From: Sinosporangium siamense
GTDB lineage: Bacteria > Actinomycetota > Actinomycetes > Streptosporangiales > Streptosporangiaceae
Direction of reading: 5' to 3'
NCBI RefSeq assembly: GCF_016863435.1
Contig: NZ_BOOW01000049.1
Location: forward strand, 47,703-111,702
DNA length: 64,000 nt
Shown here: positions 55,571-63,734 of the stretch, one piece after another
Layout: every line of letters begins with the position of its first letter
Numbering within the stretch: the first letter of the stretch is position 1
Position numbers and translations under genes: made by a program
The notes under the pieces: model-generated
What the model was told of the DNA's origin: nothing
The model's database searches: none
Seen by the model: only the letters and a program-made list of their open reading frames with translations

Positions 55571-57787
55571 GTGTCAGAGGAGCAACCCAGGGGTGCCGGC
55601 ACGAGTCTTTCCGCCGTTCTTGAACGCATTACCTACGCCAACGAGGAGACGGGTTACACGATCGCCAGAGTCGCGACCGAAAGGTCGGGCAACGAACTGG
55701 TGACGGTCGTCGGGCCGCTGCTCGGCGCGCAGGTGGGGGAGTCGCTGCGGCTGACCGGGAGATGGATCACCCACCAGCGATACGGCAGGCAGTTCGAGGT
55801 GTGGTCCTATGCCACCGTGCTGCCGGCCACGGTGACGGGCATCCAGCGCTACCTCGGGTCCGGGCTGATCAAGGGGATCGGGCCCAAGATGGCCGAGCGC
55901 ATCACCGAGCACTTCGGGGCCGACACGCTGCGCGTGATCGAGGAGGAGCCCAAGCGGCTGGTCGAGGTGCCCGGCCTGGGGCCCAAGCGCACAAAGATGA
56001 TCGCCGCTGCGTGGGAGGAGCAGAAAATCATCAAAGAGGTGATGATCTTCCTGCAGGGCGTCGGCGTCACGACCTCCATCGCGGTGCGCATCTTCAAGCA
56101 ATACGGCGAGAACTCGATCGGCGTCGTCCGCTCCGAGCCCTACCGGCTCGCCGCCGACGTTTGGGGCATCGGCTTCAAGACCGCCGACACCATCGCCCAG
56201 GCCGTCGGCATTCCCCACGACAGCCCCGAGCGCGTCAAAGCGGGCATCCGCCACACACTCTCCGAGGCGGCGGACGACGGCCACTGCTACCTCCCGGTGC
56301 CCAACCTCGTCTCCGACGCCGTCAAGATCCTTGAGGTCGACCCGGCCCTCGTGTCCGCCTGCCTGGAGGAACTCGCCGCGGAGGAGGGCGTGGTGCGCGA
56401 GGAGATCCCCGTCGCCGAGGGCACCGTGCCCGCGGTCTATCTCGTGCCCTTCCACCGCGCCGAACGATCGCTCGCCTCGGCCCTGCTCGACCTGCTCGAC
56501 ACCCGGGCCGACCGGCTGCCGTCCTTCGCCGGCGTCGACTGGGACAAGGCCATGGCCTGGCTGCGCGAGCGCACCGGTGCCGACCTCGCCGACGAGCAGG
56601 CGCAGGCCGTGCGCCTGGCCCTCACCACCAAGGTCGCGGTCCTCACCGGCGGGCCCGGCTGCGGCAAGAGCTTCACCGTGCGCTCCATCGTGACCCTGGC
56701 CCGCGCCAAGGGCGCGAAGGTCATCCTCGCGGCCCCCACCGGGCGGGCGGCCAAACGCCTGGCGGAGCTCACCGGCCACGAGGCGGTCACCGTACACCGC
56801 CTGCTGCAACTCCGCCCCGGCGGCGACGCCCTCTACAACCGCGAGAACCCCCTCGACGCCGACCTGGTCGTCGTCGACGAGTCCTCGATGCTCGACCTCC
56901 TGCTCGCCAACCGCCTCGTCAAGGCGGTCGGGCCCGGCGCCCACCTGCTCTTCGTGGGCGACGTCGACCAGCTTCCCTCCGTCGGCGCGGGCGAGGTCCT
57001 CCGCGACCTGCTCGCCGCCGGGCACATCCCGCGAGTCCGGCTCACCCAGATCTTCCGCCAGGCCCAGCAGTCCGGCGTCGTCGTCAACGCCCACCGCGTC
57101 AACACCGGCCTGTCCCCGCACACCAGCGGCTTCCCCGACTTCTTCCTGTTCCCCTGTGAGGACGCCGACGAGATCGCCGCCCTCACCGTCGACGTCGTCG
57201 CCCGGCGCATCCCCCGGAAGTTCGGCCTGGACCCGCGCCGCGACGTCCAGGTGCTCGCCCCCATGCACAGGGGCGCGGCCGGCGCGGGCAACCTCAACCT
57301 GATCCTCCAGGAGGCCCTCACCCCCGCACGGGAGGGCATGCCCGAACGAAGGTACGGCGGCCGCGTGTTCCGCGTCGGCGACAAGGTCACCCAGCTCCGC
57401 AACAACTACGACAAGGGCGCCGCCGGGGTTTTCAACGGCACCGTGGGCGTGGTGGTCGGCCTGCGCCCCGACGACCACGCCCTCACCGTCCGCACCGACG
57501 AGGACGAGCTTGTCGACTACGCCTTCGACGAACTCGACGAACTCGCCCACGCCTACGCCGTCTCCATCCACCGCTCACAGGGCAGCGAATATCCCGCCGT
57601 CGTCATCCCCCTCGCCACCAGCGCCTGGATGATGCTGCAACGCAACCTCCTCTACACCGCGATCACCCGCGCCAAGAAACTCGTCGTCATCGTCGGCTCC
57701 CGCCGCGCCCTCGGCCAGGCCGTCCGCACCAAGGGCGCCGGCCGCCGCCACACGGGCCTCACCCACCGCCTCTCCCTGGAGGCCTGA
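55571..57787 (+). CDS. recD2: RecD2-type ATP-dependent DNA helicase
   Basis: A 738-residue superfamily 1B helicase of the RecD2/TraA-like type, which works without RecBC. N-terminal helix-hairpin-helix repeats are visible (GSGLIKGIGPKMAERI; EVPGLGPKRTKMIAA; DVWGIGFKTADTIA). Helicase motifs: Walker A VLTGGPGCGKSFTVRS (about residue 360), Walker B LVVVDESSMLDLLL, VGDVDQLPSVGAGEVL, LTQIFRQAQQSG and the C-terminal SIHRSQGSEYPAVVIP. GTG 55571 has GGGAGG ten bases ahead; an earlier GTG at 55553 overlaps that site. It probably acts in DNA repair. Confidence 0.93.
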   Translation: MSEEQPRGAGTSLSAVLERITYANEETGYTIARVATERSGNELVTVVGPLLGAQVGESLRLTGRWITHQRYGRQFEVWSYATVLPATVTGIQRYLGSGLIKGIGPKMAERITEHFGADTLRVIEEEPKRLVEVPGLGPKRTKMIAAAWEEQKIIKEVMIFLQGVGVTTSIAVRIFKQYGENSIGVVRSEPYRLAADVWGIGFKTADTIAQAVGIPHDSPERVKAGIRHTLSEAADDGHCYLPVPNLVSDAVKILEVDPALVSACLEELAAEEGVVREEIPVAEGTVPAVYLVPFHRAERSLASALLDLLDTRADRLPSFAGVDWDKAMAWLRERTGADLADEQAQAVRLALTTKVAVLTGGPGCGKSFTVRSIVTLARAKGAKVILAAPTGRAAKRLAELTGHEAVTVHRLLQLRPGGDALYNRENPLDADLVVVDESSMLDLLLANRLVKAVGPGAHLLFVGDVDQLPSVGAGEVLRDLLAAGHIPRVRLTQIFRQAQQSGVVVNAHRVNTGLSPHTSGFPDFFLFPCEDADEIAALTVDVVARRIPRKFGLDPRRDVQVLAPMHRGAAGAGNLNLILQEALTPAREGMPERRYGGRVFRVGDKVTQLRNNYDKGAAGVFNGTVGVVVGLRPDDHALTVRTDEDELVDYAFDELDELAHAYAVSIHRSQGSEYPAVVIPLATSAWMMLQRNLLYTAITRAKKLVVIVGSRRALGQAVRTKGAGRRHTGLTHRLSLEA

Positions 57788-58150
57788 CGCCGCCGGAGGG
57801 TACGGCGGAAGCCGCCTTGCCCCGGGCGCCGGGGCGTCGCCACGTCCGCCGTGACCGGTGCGCACATGAGGGCCGCCCGGCCGGTGGGGCCGGCCGGCCC
57901 GGCGGGGTGTCCTGGCGGTGTGAGGCCCGCCTGTTTGGGCGGGTGACATTCTGGCGGCGTGACCTCCGCACGCCTGGGCCGGTCGGTCGGGCGGGGCGTC
58001 CTGGCGGTGTGAGCCACCGGCGGCTTCCCTGCCCGCCTTGTGACCTGACCGAGTGGCGGCCCGCCTTTCCGGGCCGCCACATGACCTGATCGGTATGACG
58101 GCCGCCACTCCCGGGCCGCCTTATCGTCCGAGCGGAGGGGCGGCTCACGG
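57788..58150. other. Intergenic repeats and hairpin after recD2
   Basis: The stretch contains imperfect repeats of GTCCTGGCGGTGTGAG (near 57908 and 58000) and a perfect 10-bp hairpin, TGGCGGCCCG/CGGGCCGCCA at 58054-58079, that may end recD2 transcription. No gene is supported. Confidence 0.5.
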
Positions 58151-58782
58151 CTGCGCGAGCATCCGGGCGCCGACCGCCGGCTGCTCTACGGCGGTTCGTG
58201 GGGCACCTACGGCCAGGCCCGTCCCGGGCGGATGTCGGAGTTCGTGATCGCCGGTGTCACGATGTCGCGCCGCAGCGATCTCGAATGGCTCCAACGGGGC
58301 GTCGGCAGGTTCCTCCCCGAGCAGTGGGGGCGCTTCCGTGACGGGCTTCCCGCGCCGGACCGTGACGGCGATCTGCTCGCCGCCTACGCGCGGCCGGCCG
58401 GGGACCGGGATCCGGCTGTGCGGGCGAAAGCCGTACCCGGCTGGGTGACCTGGGAGGACACGGTGATCTCGATGGAGGTCAACGGCTCGCCCGGCGCCTG
58501 CAGTGAACGTCCGCCAGATGACCTGGTGGCCTTTGTGAGGATTTGTACGCATTACTTTTCCCTCGGCGTCTGGCTGGAGGAGGAGGTCCTACTGCGCGAC
58601 GCGCACAAGCCGGCGGGGATCCCCGCGGTGCTGATTACGGGCGGTTCGATCTGGGCAGGCCGCCGGAGGTCGCGTGGGATCTGGCCTAAGCGCGGCTCGT
58701 CGTGGGGGAGGATCCGGGGCACACCGGCAGCCCCACGATGTGCACCGAGATCGTGGCCGCTCTGGATGGCTTCGCCGCTTAA
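58151..58782 (+). pseudogene. Proline iminopeptidase pseudogene
   Basis: The frame begins LREHPGADRRLLYGGSWGT, the nucleophile region of prolyl aminopeptidases (GGSWGS), with no N-terminal third. About ten residues after GGSWGT are deleted, then FVIAGVTMSRRSDLEWLQRG, FLPEQWGRFRDGLPAPDRDG and DDLVAFVRICTHYFS follow normally. After GIPAVLI one base is lost; the next frame reads RFDLGRPPEVAWDLA, hits TAA, and resumes ARLVVGEDPGHTGSPTMCTE to the natural end at 58782. Truncation, deletion, frameshift and an in-frame stop make it clearly dead. Confidence 0.8.
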
Positions 58783-59140
58783 CGCGCACCCATTCGCCGG
58801 GGCCGCGGGGAGGTCGCCCGCGGCTTTCTCACGTGCGGAGGCAATGGGAAATGGTAACCATTTGCGGGTGATTTTCCCGGCCGGGGTCACACGATATCGA
58901 AGCGGCTTCGCCGTACATGACCGCCCTGGTCCAGACAGGTGAGACGGCGTCGTCACGGAGGGTGAAAACGTACTCCGCGCTCTTTCTCGGCCTTCCGATG
59001 GCGTCTTGACCGGATCGTGACCCCCCGATCACGCCCGGCACCAGCGGTAATGTGCTCGAACTCACCCAAACAATGTGCACTCTACTTAGCTCGCCTATTA
59101 AGGTTTTTGAATGCACTTTGCTGTTATGGGGGAGTGAACC
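58783..59140. other. Intergenic region upstream of the L,D-transpeptidase gene
   Basis: No gene is supported. A perfect 15-bp palindrome, AAATGGTAACCATTT at 58849-58863, could be a repressor site. The DNA is AT-richer just before the transpeptidase gene, but I see no definite promoter. Confidence 0.45.
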
Positions 59141-60331
59141 ATGCTTACGCTTGACCAGCGACTGCGGCTGCCGTTGGCAGGACTGGCCGCTGCAACCGCT
59201 GTTGTGTTGACAGCTTCGTGTTCGGCGGACGGGAGCACCAAGAACGCCGCCGCGGAGTCGAAGGCCACCACGCCGGCCGCGCCGACCATCACGATCAGCC
59301 CCGCCGAGGGCACCGACAAGGTGCGGCCGGACAAGCCCGTCGTGGTCTCCGCGACCGGTGGCGCGTTGGACGAGGTCGTGGTGCAGGCCGGTGGGAAGAC
59401 CCTGGAAGGGGAATTCGACGAGGCCCGCACGCGCTGGGAGTCCAAGGAGCGGATGCGGCCTTCGACGGGCTACAAGGTGTCGGCCACGGCGACCGGCCAG
59501 GGCGGACCGGCCACGGCGACCAGTTCGTTCACCACGTTGAAGCCGAAGTCGGAGTTGTCGATCATCGATGTGACACCGGCGGTGAAGGGGGAGAAGGTCG
59601 GTGTGGGGGCACCGATCATCGTCACCTTCAACGCCCCGGTCAAAAACCGCGCCGCGGTGGAGAAGGAGTTGAAGGTCAAGGCGCAGAAGCCGGTGCGCGG
59701 CGCCTGGCGGTGGGTCGACGACACCAAGGTCATCTACCGGACGGCGAAGTATTGGCCGGCGCACCAGAAGGTCGTCTTCAGCGCCGACCTCACCGGGCTG
59801 CACGCCGGCGGCGGCAGCTTCGGCGTCAAGGACCACAAGAGCACGATCAGGATCGGCGCCCGCCAGATCAGCACGGTCAACACGCGCAGCAAGACCATGA
59901 CCGTCAAGCGCGACGGGAAGACCGTGCAGCGCATGCTCATCAGCGCCGGCCGGGCCACCACGCGCGAGTACACCACGACAAGTGGCGTGCACCTGACCAT
60001 GGACAAGCGCAACCCCGAGCGGATGATCTCGCCGAACCGTAAGAAGGGCGATCCCGGGTACTACGACCTGATGATCAACCACGCGGTGCGGATCTCCAAC
60101 TCCGGGGAGTACGTCCACGCTAAGAACAACGTCTCCGACCAGGGGCGCAGGAACGTCAGCCACGGCTGCGTCAACGCCCGGCCCGACCAGGCGCGCTGGT
60201 TCTACAACCAGTCCCAGCGCGGCGACGTCGTGCTCATCACCGGCACCAACCGGGCCCTTGAGTGGAACAACGGCTGGGGCTACTGGCAGATGTCCTTCAA
60301 GGAATGGAAGAAGGGCAGCGCCCTCAAGTAG
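59141..60331 (+). CDS. L,D-transpeptidase lipoprotein (Ig-like plus YkuD)
   Basis: A 396-residue lipoprotein. The signal (LPLAGLAAATAVVLTASC) ends in the lipobox LTASC with Cys27. Two immunoglobulin-like domains (ITISPAEGTDKVRPDKPVVV; LSIIDVTPAVKGEKVGVGAP) precede the YkuD catalytic domain. The active site is NVSHGCVNARP with Cys343 and His341, after an upstream His in NSGEYVHAKNNVSDQG. It makes 3-3 crosslinks in peptidoglycan and is anchored outside the membrane. ATG 59141 has GGGGGAG ahead. Confidence 0.92.
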   Translation: MLTLDQRLRLPLAGLAAATAVVLTASCSADGSTKNAAAESKATTPAAPTITISPAEGTDKVRPDKPVVVSATGGALDEVVVQAGGKTLEGEFDEARTRWESKERMRPSTGYKVSATATGQGGPATATSSFTTLKPKSELSIIDVTPAVKGEKVGVGAPIIVTFNAPVKNRAAVEKELKVKAQKPVRGAWRWVDDTKVIYRTAKYWPAHQKVVFSADLTGLHAGGGSFGVKDHKSTIRIGARQISTVNTRSKTMTVKRDGKTVQRMLISAGRATTREYTTTSGVHLTMDKRNPERMISPNRKKGDPGYYDLMINHAVRISNSGEYVHAKNNVSDQGRRNVSHGCVNARPDQARWFYNQSQRGDVVLITGTNRALEWNNGWGYWQMSFKEWKKGSALK

Positions 60332-60352
60332 GGCACTCCGGCGACCGCACAG

Positions 60353-60379
60353 CCCCGGAACTCCCGCAGATTTCCGGGG
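60353..60379 (+). terminator. Hairpin after the L,D-transpeptidase gene
   Basis: CCCCGGAA (60353-60360) pairs with TTCCGGGG (60372-60379), 22 bp after the stop codon. There is no T-run. Confidence 0.5.
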
Positions 60380-60384
60380 CACTG

Positions 60385-60422
60385 TGTTGTGAAGGGGCAG
60401 CACTGTTGTGAAGGGGCAGCAC
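60385..60422. repeat. 19-bp tandem duplication
   Basis: TGTTGTGAAGGGGCAGCAC is present twice in direct succession (60385-60403 and 60404-60422), just before the end of the GNAT gene. Confidence 0.9.
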
Positions 60423-60427
60423 CGTGG

Positions 60428-60970
60428 TCAGAGGACGCGGCGCTCCATCACCCGCCCCGGCCAGTCCCGCACCGTGAAGTGCGATGCCGGGGCGAAGCCC
60501 ACCGACTCGTAATACGCCATCAGCCGTCCCCCGCCCCCCGCGTAACAGTCGAGCCGCAACAACCCCACCCCGGCCGCCGCCGCCTCCTCTGCGGCGTGGT
60601 CCAGCAGCGCATGGCCCACCCCGAGTCCCGCGTACGCGCGGTCGACCACGAGCCACCGGACATACAGCTCCGGTTCGCCGGCGGGCTCCACATACTCCAG
60701 TGGCTCGCCCAGCGCGGCACATCCCGCCGGTCTGCCGTCAACCTCGGCGATGCGCATGCCGTCCCCGGAGGCGAAGGCCGTCACCATCTCGATCCGCTCC
60801 GGTTGCAGGGAGAACGGCTGGTCGCCCCACTGCCCGGTCAGCCCCTCGCCGACCAGCCACGCCACGGCGCTGTCGAACATCGACAACACCACGGGGATAT
60901 CTCCCAGCCCGCCATGACGGATCTTAACTGCCTTTGTCACGCCGCGGAGCTTATCGTGTGACACCTTCAC
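60428..60970 (-). CDS. GNAT family N-acetyltransferase
   Basis: Up to 180 residues of GNAT fold. The acetyl-CoA motif A is VVDRAYAGLGVGHALLDHAA, preceded by the strand ELYVRWLVVD, and the C-terminal motif B region is LLRLDCYAGGGGRLMAYYES then VGFAPASHFTVRD. The first in-frame start is GTG 60970; GTG 60940 (VTKAVKIRHGGLGDIP) is as likely since the domain begins there. It is divergent from the metallo-hydrolase gene with 41 bp between. Substrate unknown. Confidence 0.82.
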   Translation of the reverse strand: MKVSHDKLRGVTKAVKIRHGGLGDIPVVLSMFDSAVAWLVGEGLTGQWGDQPFSLQPERIEMVTAFASGDGMRIAEVDGRPAGCAALGEPLEYVEPAGEPELYVRWLVVDRAYAGLGVGHALLDHAAEEAAAAGVGLLRLDCYAGGGGRLMAYYESVGFAPASHFTVRDWPGRVMERRVL

Positions 60971-61011
60971 AAGGATGGCGATAGCCGTACCCGATTCGGG
61001 AGCATGTCTGC

Positions 61012-61785
61012 GTGAAGATCCATCACCTTAATTGCGGTTCCATGCGCATCGTCGGCACGCCGACCATGGTGTGCCATTGCCTGCTCGTCGAGACCCCCTC
61101 CGCCGGCCTGGTGCTGGTCGACACCGGCTTCGGCGCCGGTGAGGCCGCCAAGAGACGTCTCGACCCCCTGGTACGGCAGATGCTGCGCCCGGCCCTGACC
61201 TTCGAGGAGGCGGCGTCGCACCAGGTGCGCGCGCTCGGGCACGACCCGCGCGACGTCCGCCACATCGTGCTCACCCACCTCGACTTCGACCACGCGGGCG
61301 GCCTGCCCGACTTCCCCTGGGCGACCGTGCACGTGCATGCCGCCGAGCTCCAGGCCGCCACCCGCCCGTCCACCGCCGCCGAGGCGCGGCGCTACCGCGC
61401 GTCGCAGTGGGCGCACGGCCCCGCGTGGGCGACCTACGAGGACACCGGGGAGGCGTGGCTCGGGCTGCCCGCCGTCCGGCCCATCGACGGCCTGGACGAC
61501 CTCGCGCTCATCCCCCTTCCCGGGCACAGCCGGGGCCACACGGCGGTCGCGGTTCCGGTGGAGGGGCGCTGGCTCGTGCACGCCGGCGACTCCTACTTCC
61601 ACCGCGGCGCGCTGGACCTCCCGCCCCGCGTGCCCATGCGGTTGCGCGCCTTCGAGCGCGTCGTCGCCCAAGACCACAGGCTGCGCCTGGCGAACCTCGA
61701 CCGCCTACGCCGCGTCGCCTCCCGCACCGACCTGGTCGAGGTGTTCTGCGCCCACGACCCGGGGGAGTTCGACCGATACAGGTGA
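61012..61785 (+). CDS. Metallo-beta-lactamase-fold hydrolase
   Basis: A 257-residue MBL-fold protein. The metal motif HxHxDH is present as VLTHLDFDHAGGLPDF, and later ligands are PLPGHSRGHTAVAV and WLVHAGDSYFH. The overall layout (LVLVDTGFGAGEAAKRRLDP) is that of the lactonase/AttM-like or small-molecule esterase group rather than antibiotic beta-lactamases. GTG 61012 begins MKIHHLNCGSMRI. It may hydrolyse a lactone or phosphodiester; the substrate is unknown. Confidence 0.83.
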   Translation: MKIHHLNCGSMRIVGTPTMVCHCLLVETPSAGLVLVDTGFGAGEAAKRRLDPLVRQMLRPALTFEEAASHQVRALGHDPRDVRHIVLTHLDFDHAGGLPDFPWATVHVHAAELQAATRPSTAAEARRYRASQWAHGPAWATYEDTGEAWLGLPAVRPIDGLDDLALIPLPGHSRGHTAVAVPVEGRWLVHAGDSYFHRGALDLPPRVPMRLRAFERVVAQDHRLRLANLDRLRRVASRTDLVEVFCAHDPGEFDRYR

Positions 61786-61859
61786 GCACGCCGTACCGCC
61801 CGGCGGTGCACGCCCACCGCGCGCTACACGGTGGGGACGCGCGACGATCACGCCGCGCG

Positions 61860-62019
61860 CCCCCACCGGTAGCGTGACGGTGCGGATCTCGCAGAGCGCA
61901 CGGTGCAGCATGGCCCGGGAGCTCTCCACGGCGACCCATATCTCGCCCACCGTCTTCTGCACGTTGGGATGGTCGAGGACGGCGCGACCCCCGCGCCGCC
62001 GGGTGGCCGGCCGCACCAC
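61860..62019 (-). other. Unassigned frame downstream of the acyl carrier protein gene
   Basis: Minus-strand reading gives LDHPNVQKTVGEIWVAVESS then RAMLHRALCEIRTVTLPVG, which looks protein-like, starting at GTG 62019 or earlier. The frame continues into the 3' end of the MBL gene on the other strand (to 61705). It may be a remnant of a biosynthetic gene; no family could be named. Confidence 0.3.
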
Positions 62020-62038
62020 GCAGGCCTCGAAGAGAATG

Positions 62039-62326
62039 TCATGTGCCTCTATCGCGTTCCTCCCCGGCGCACCGGTCGAGGTCTTGGAGCAGATCCGTCA
62101 GGCGCCGGGCGATCTCCTCAAGGCTGAGGTCGCCGGAGAACTCGTTCATCAACAGCCCGACGCCCAGATGCTCCTGGATCGTCACCGACATGGAGGCGAT
62201 GGTCAGCGAGTCCAGCCCGAACGTGTCGAGTGGCGCCGTCAGGTCGATGTTGTGCGGGCTGATCCGCAGATGGCGGGCGAAGAGCCCGCGCAGATACTCC
62301 GCGGTGAGCTGCTCGGGCCTAGCCAT
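62039..62326 (-). CDS. Acyl carrier protein
   Basis: A 95-residue carrier protein with the phosphopantetheine site Ser in DTFGLDSLTIASMSVTIQ (GLDS). The rest is a four-helix bundle (LTAEYLRGLFARHLRI; LEEIARRLTDLLQDL). It carries growing or finished acyl groups as thioesters in polyketide or non-ribosomal-type pathways. ATG 62326 overlaps the stop of the upstream gene (CATGGCTAG), suggesting coupled translation. It looks intact. Confidence 0.85.
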   Translation of the reverse strand: MARPEQLTAEYLRGLFARHLRISPHNIDLTAPLDTFGLDSLTIASMSVTIQEHLGVGLLMNEFSGDLSLEEIARRLTDLLQDLDRCAGEERDRGT

Positions 62327-62907
62327 GGGCCAGGCCGGTGAGTGAGGGCCGCCGTCCCTCGTGTACGGCTTGCGCCACGGCGCCGAGCAGCCGTTCGGCG
62401 TCGTGGTCGTCCGCCGCGGCGGGGGCTCGCAGCCCCGCCATGGCCGGCAAACGGTCCCAGCACATAATCAACCACCGTCCTTCTTCGAAGAAAGAGCCGA
62501 GCAGGGCGCGGTTGCCGAGCCACTCGCCGACCGCGCACGCCCCGGAACGCCCCTCCCGGATGTGCCGGGCGACGACCTCGCGTTGCTCGGCCTCGCCCCA
62601 CGCCCACACCGGGAGCGCGGCCGGCAGGGTCGATCCGTACCCGACGGCCGGCACCGGGTCTCGCGCGGCGAGTGCGCGGAGCAGGTTCATCAGCTTCTCG
62701 AAGCACGACAGCCTGCCGCCGTCGCGCACAGGGACCAAGTGGTGCGGCACGCCACCCGTCCACCGCCTCGAACGCCCAGGCGGGCGGCCGCTCGTGTTCG
62801 TCGTCGGTCGGCAGCCGGGCGAAGCCGATCCCCGCCGCGGGGTCGAAGGGGTCGCCGAGGGCCGCGTCCAAGGCGGCAGCCGTACGGTAGGCGGGGAGGA
62901 TCACCAC
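62319..62907 (-). pseudogene. Acyl-CoA dehydrogenase-like gene, frameshifted and truncated
   Basis: Two overlapping frames form one protein. From GTG 62907 the first reads AYRTAAALDAALGDPFDPAA and WAFEAVDGWR; the second continues HHLVPVRDGGRLSCFEKLMN, then AARDPVPAVGYGSTLPAALP and VWAWGEAEQREVVARHI. This order matches the N-terminal 190 residues of biosynthetic acyl-CoA dehydrogenases. One base is gained or lost near 62745. After GEWLGNRALLG it jumps to a short unrelated tail, so some 350 residues with the FAD site are missing. It cannot be active. Confidence 0.65.
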
Positions 62908-63731
62908 TGCTCCACCACCACCCCGTGCCTCGAACGGCCGGAACGCAGTTCGTGCACGAAGACCGGCCCCTCGGCGCGGGCCCAGGCGGACGAGACGACC
63001 ACGCCCCGGTCGAACAGATAGAAGGGGCGTTCCAGCAGGACGTCCACGATCCGGACCGGTCGCCTCAATCCATCCCGCACGTGGCCGGGCACACCGGTGT
63101 GGCGGCGGATGAGCCCCTCACGCCCGGTCGCCGCGAGCGACAACGCCGTCGGCCAGAACCACTGGTCGGCCATTTCACACATGTGGCGGCCGATCAGAAA
63201 CCGGGTCCTCGTGCGGGCCTGCGGCCTGGCCGGCAGTGCGCGCCGCAGCCGGGGCACCGGCGAGGTTTGCACGCTGGGCAGCCGCTCGTCGGGGCGGAAC
63301 CTCGCGAGCAGGTCCTGGCCGAGCACCGCGGGCGTGCCCCCGAGCGCGGGTCCGCCGCCGATCCGCAGCGGGATCAGCACCAGCGAGGCGCGTACGGCGG
63401 GAGCCGGCATGAGCGGACTCCTGTCGGAACCGGAGCCGATCCCCACGTCGCACTGCACCTGGCCCCCGCCGTGCCGGACCTTCATCACCGCCCGCACCCG
63501 CAGCTCGTCGGCGTCGGCGAACCGCAGGGGCCGCTCGTAGCGGAGCCGCGCCGACCACACCGCGAGCCCCGTGCGGTGCTCGGAGAGCAGCGCACGGTGG
63601 CTGACCAGGTGTTCGCGCAGCCAGCGGGTGCCGGCGTTGAACGCGATGTGGCCCGCCGCCGCGGGGTGGAGCTGGAGCGGATCGAACAGCCCCGCGTCGG
63701 CCGTGAACAGGAAGTCGCAGTTGCGCGGCAC
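62901..63731 (-). CDS. Hotdog-like protein of a biosynthetic cluster
   Basis: A 276-residue protein with two possible hotdog-fold halves. The first contains FNAGTRWLREHLVSHRALLS and RLRYERPLRFADADELRVRA, typical of thioesterase-like hotdogs; the second has GRHMCEMADQWFWPTALSLA and IVDVLLERPFYLFDRGVVVS. No catalytic residues can be assigned with confidence. GTG 63731 lies four bases after the preceding gene and its stop overlaps the next gene, so it belongs to the operon. It could be an acyl-ACP thioesterase or an acyltransferase/decarboxylase-like enzyme; this is uncertain. Confidence 0.6.
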   Translation of the reverse strand: MPRNCDFLFTADAGLFDPLQLHPAAAGHIAFNAGTRWLREHLVSHRALLSEHRTGLAVWSARLRYERPLRFADADELRVRAVMKVRHGGGQVQCDVGIGSGSDRSPLMPAPAVRASLVLIPLRIGGGPALGGTPAVLGQDLLARFRPDERLPSVQTSPVPRLRRALPARPQARTRTRFLIGRHMCEMADQWFWPTALSLAATGREGLIRRHTGVPGHVRDGLRRPVRIVDVLLERPFYLFDRGVVVSSAWARAEGPVFVHELRSGRSRHGVVVEQW

Positions 63732-63734
63732 GGC

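Noticed and set aside
55574..57571. A 665-codon minus-strand frame opposite recD2
   Set aside because: Antisense shadow; recD2 has all its helicase motifs in the plus frame.
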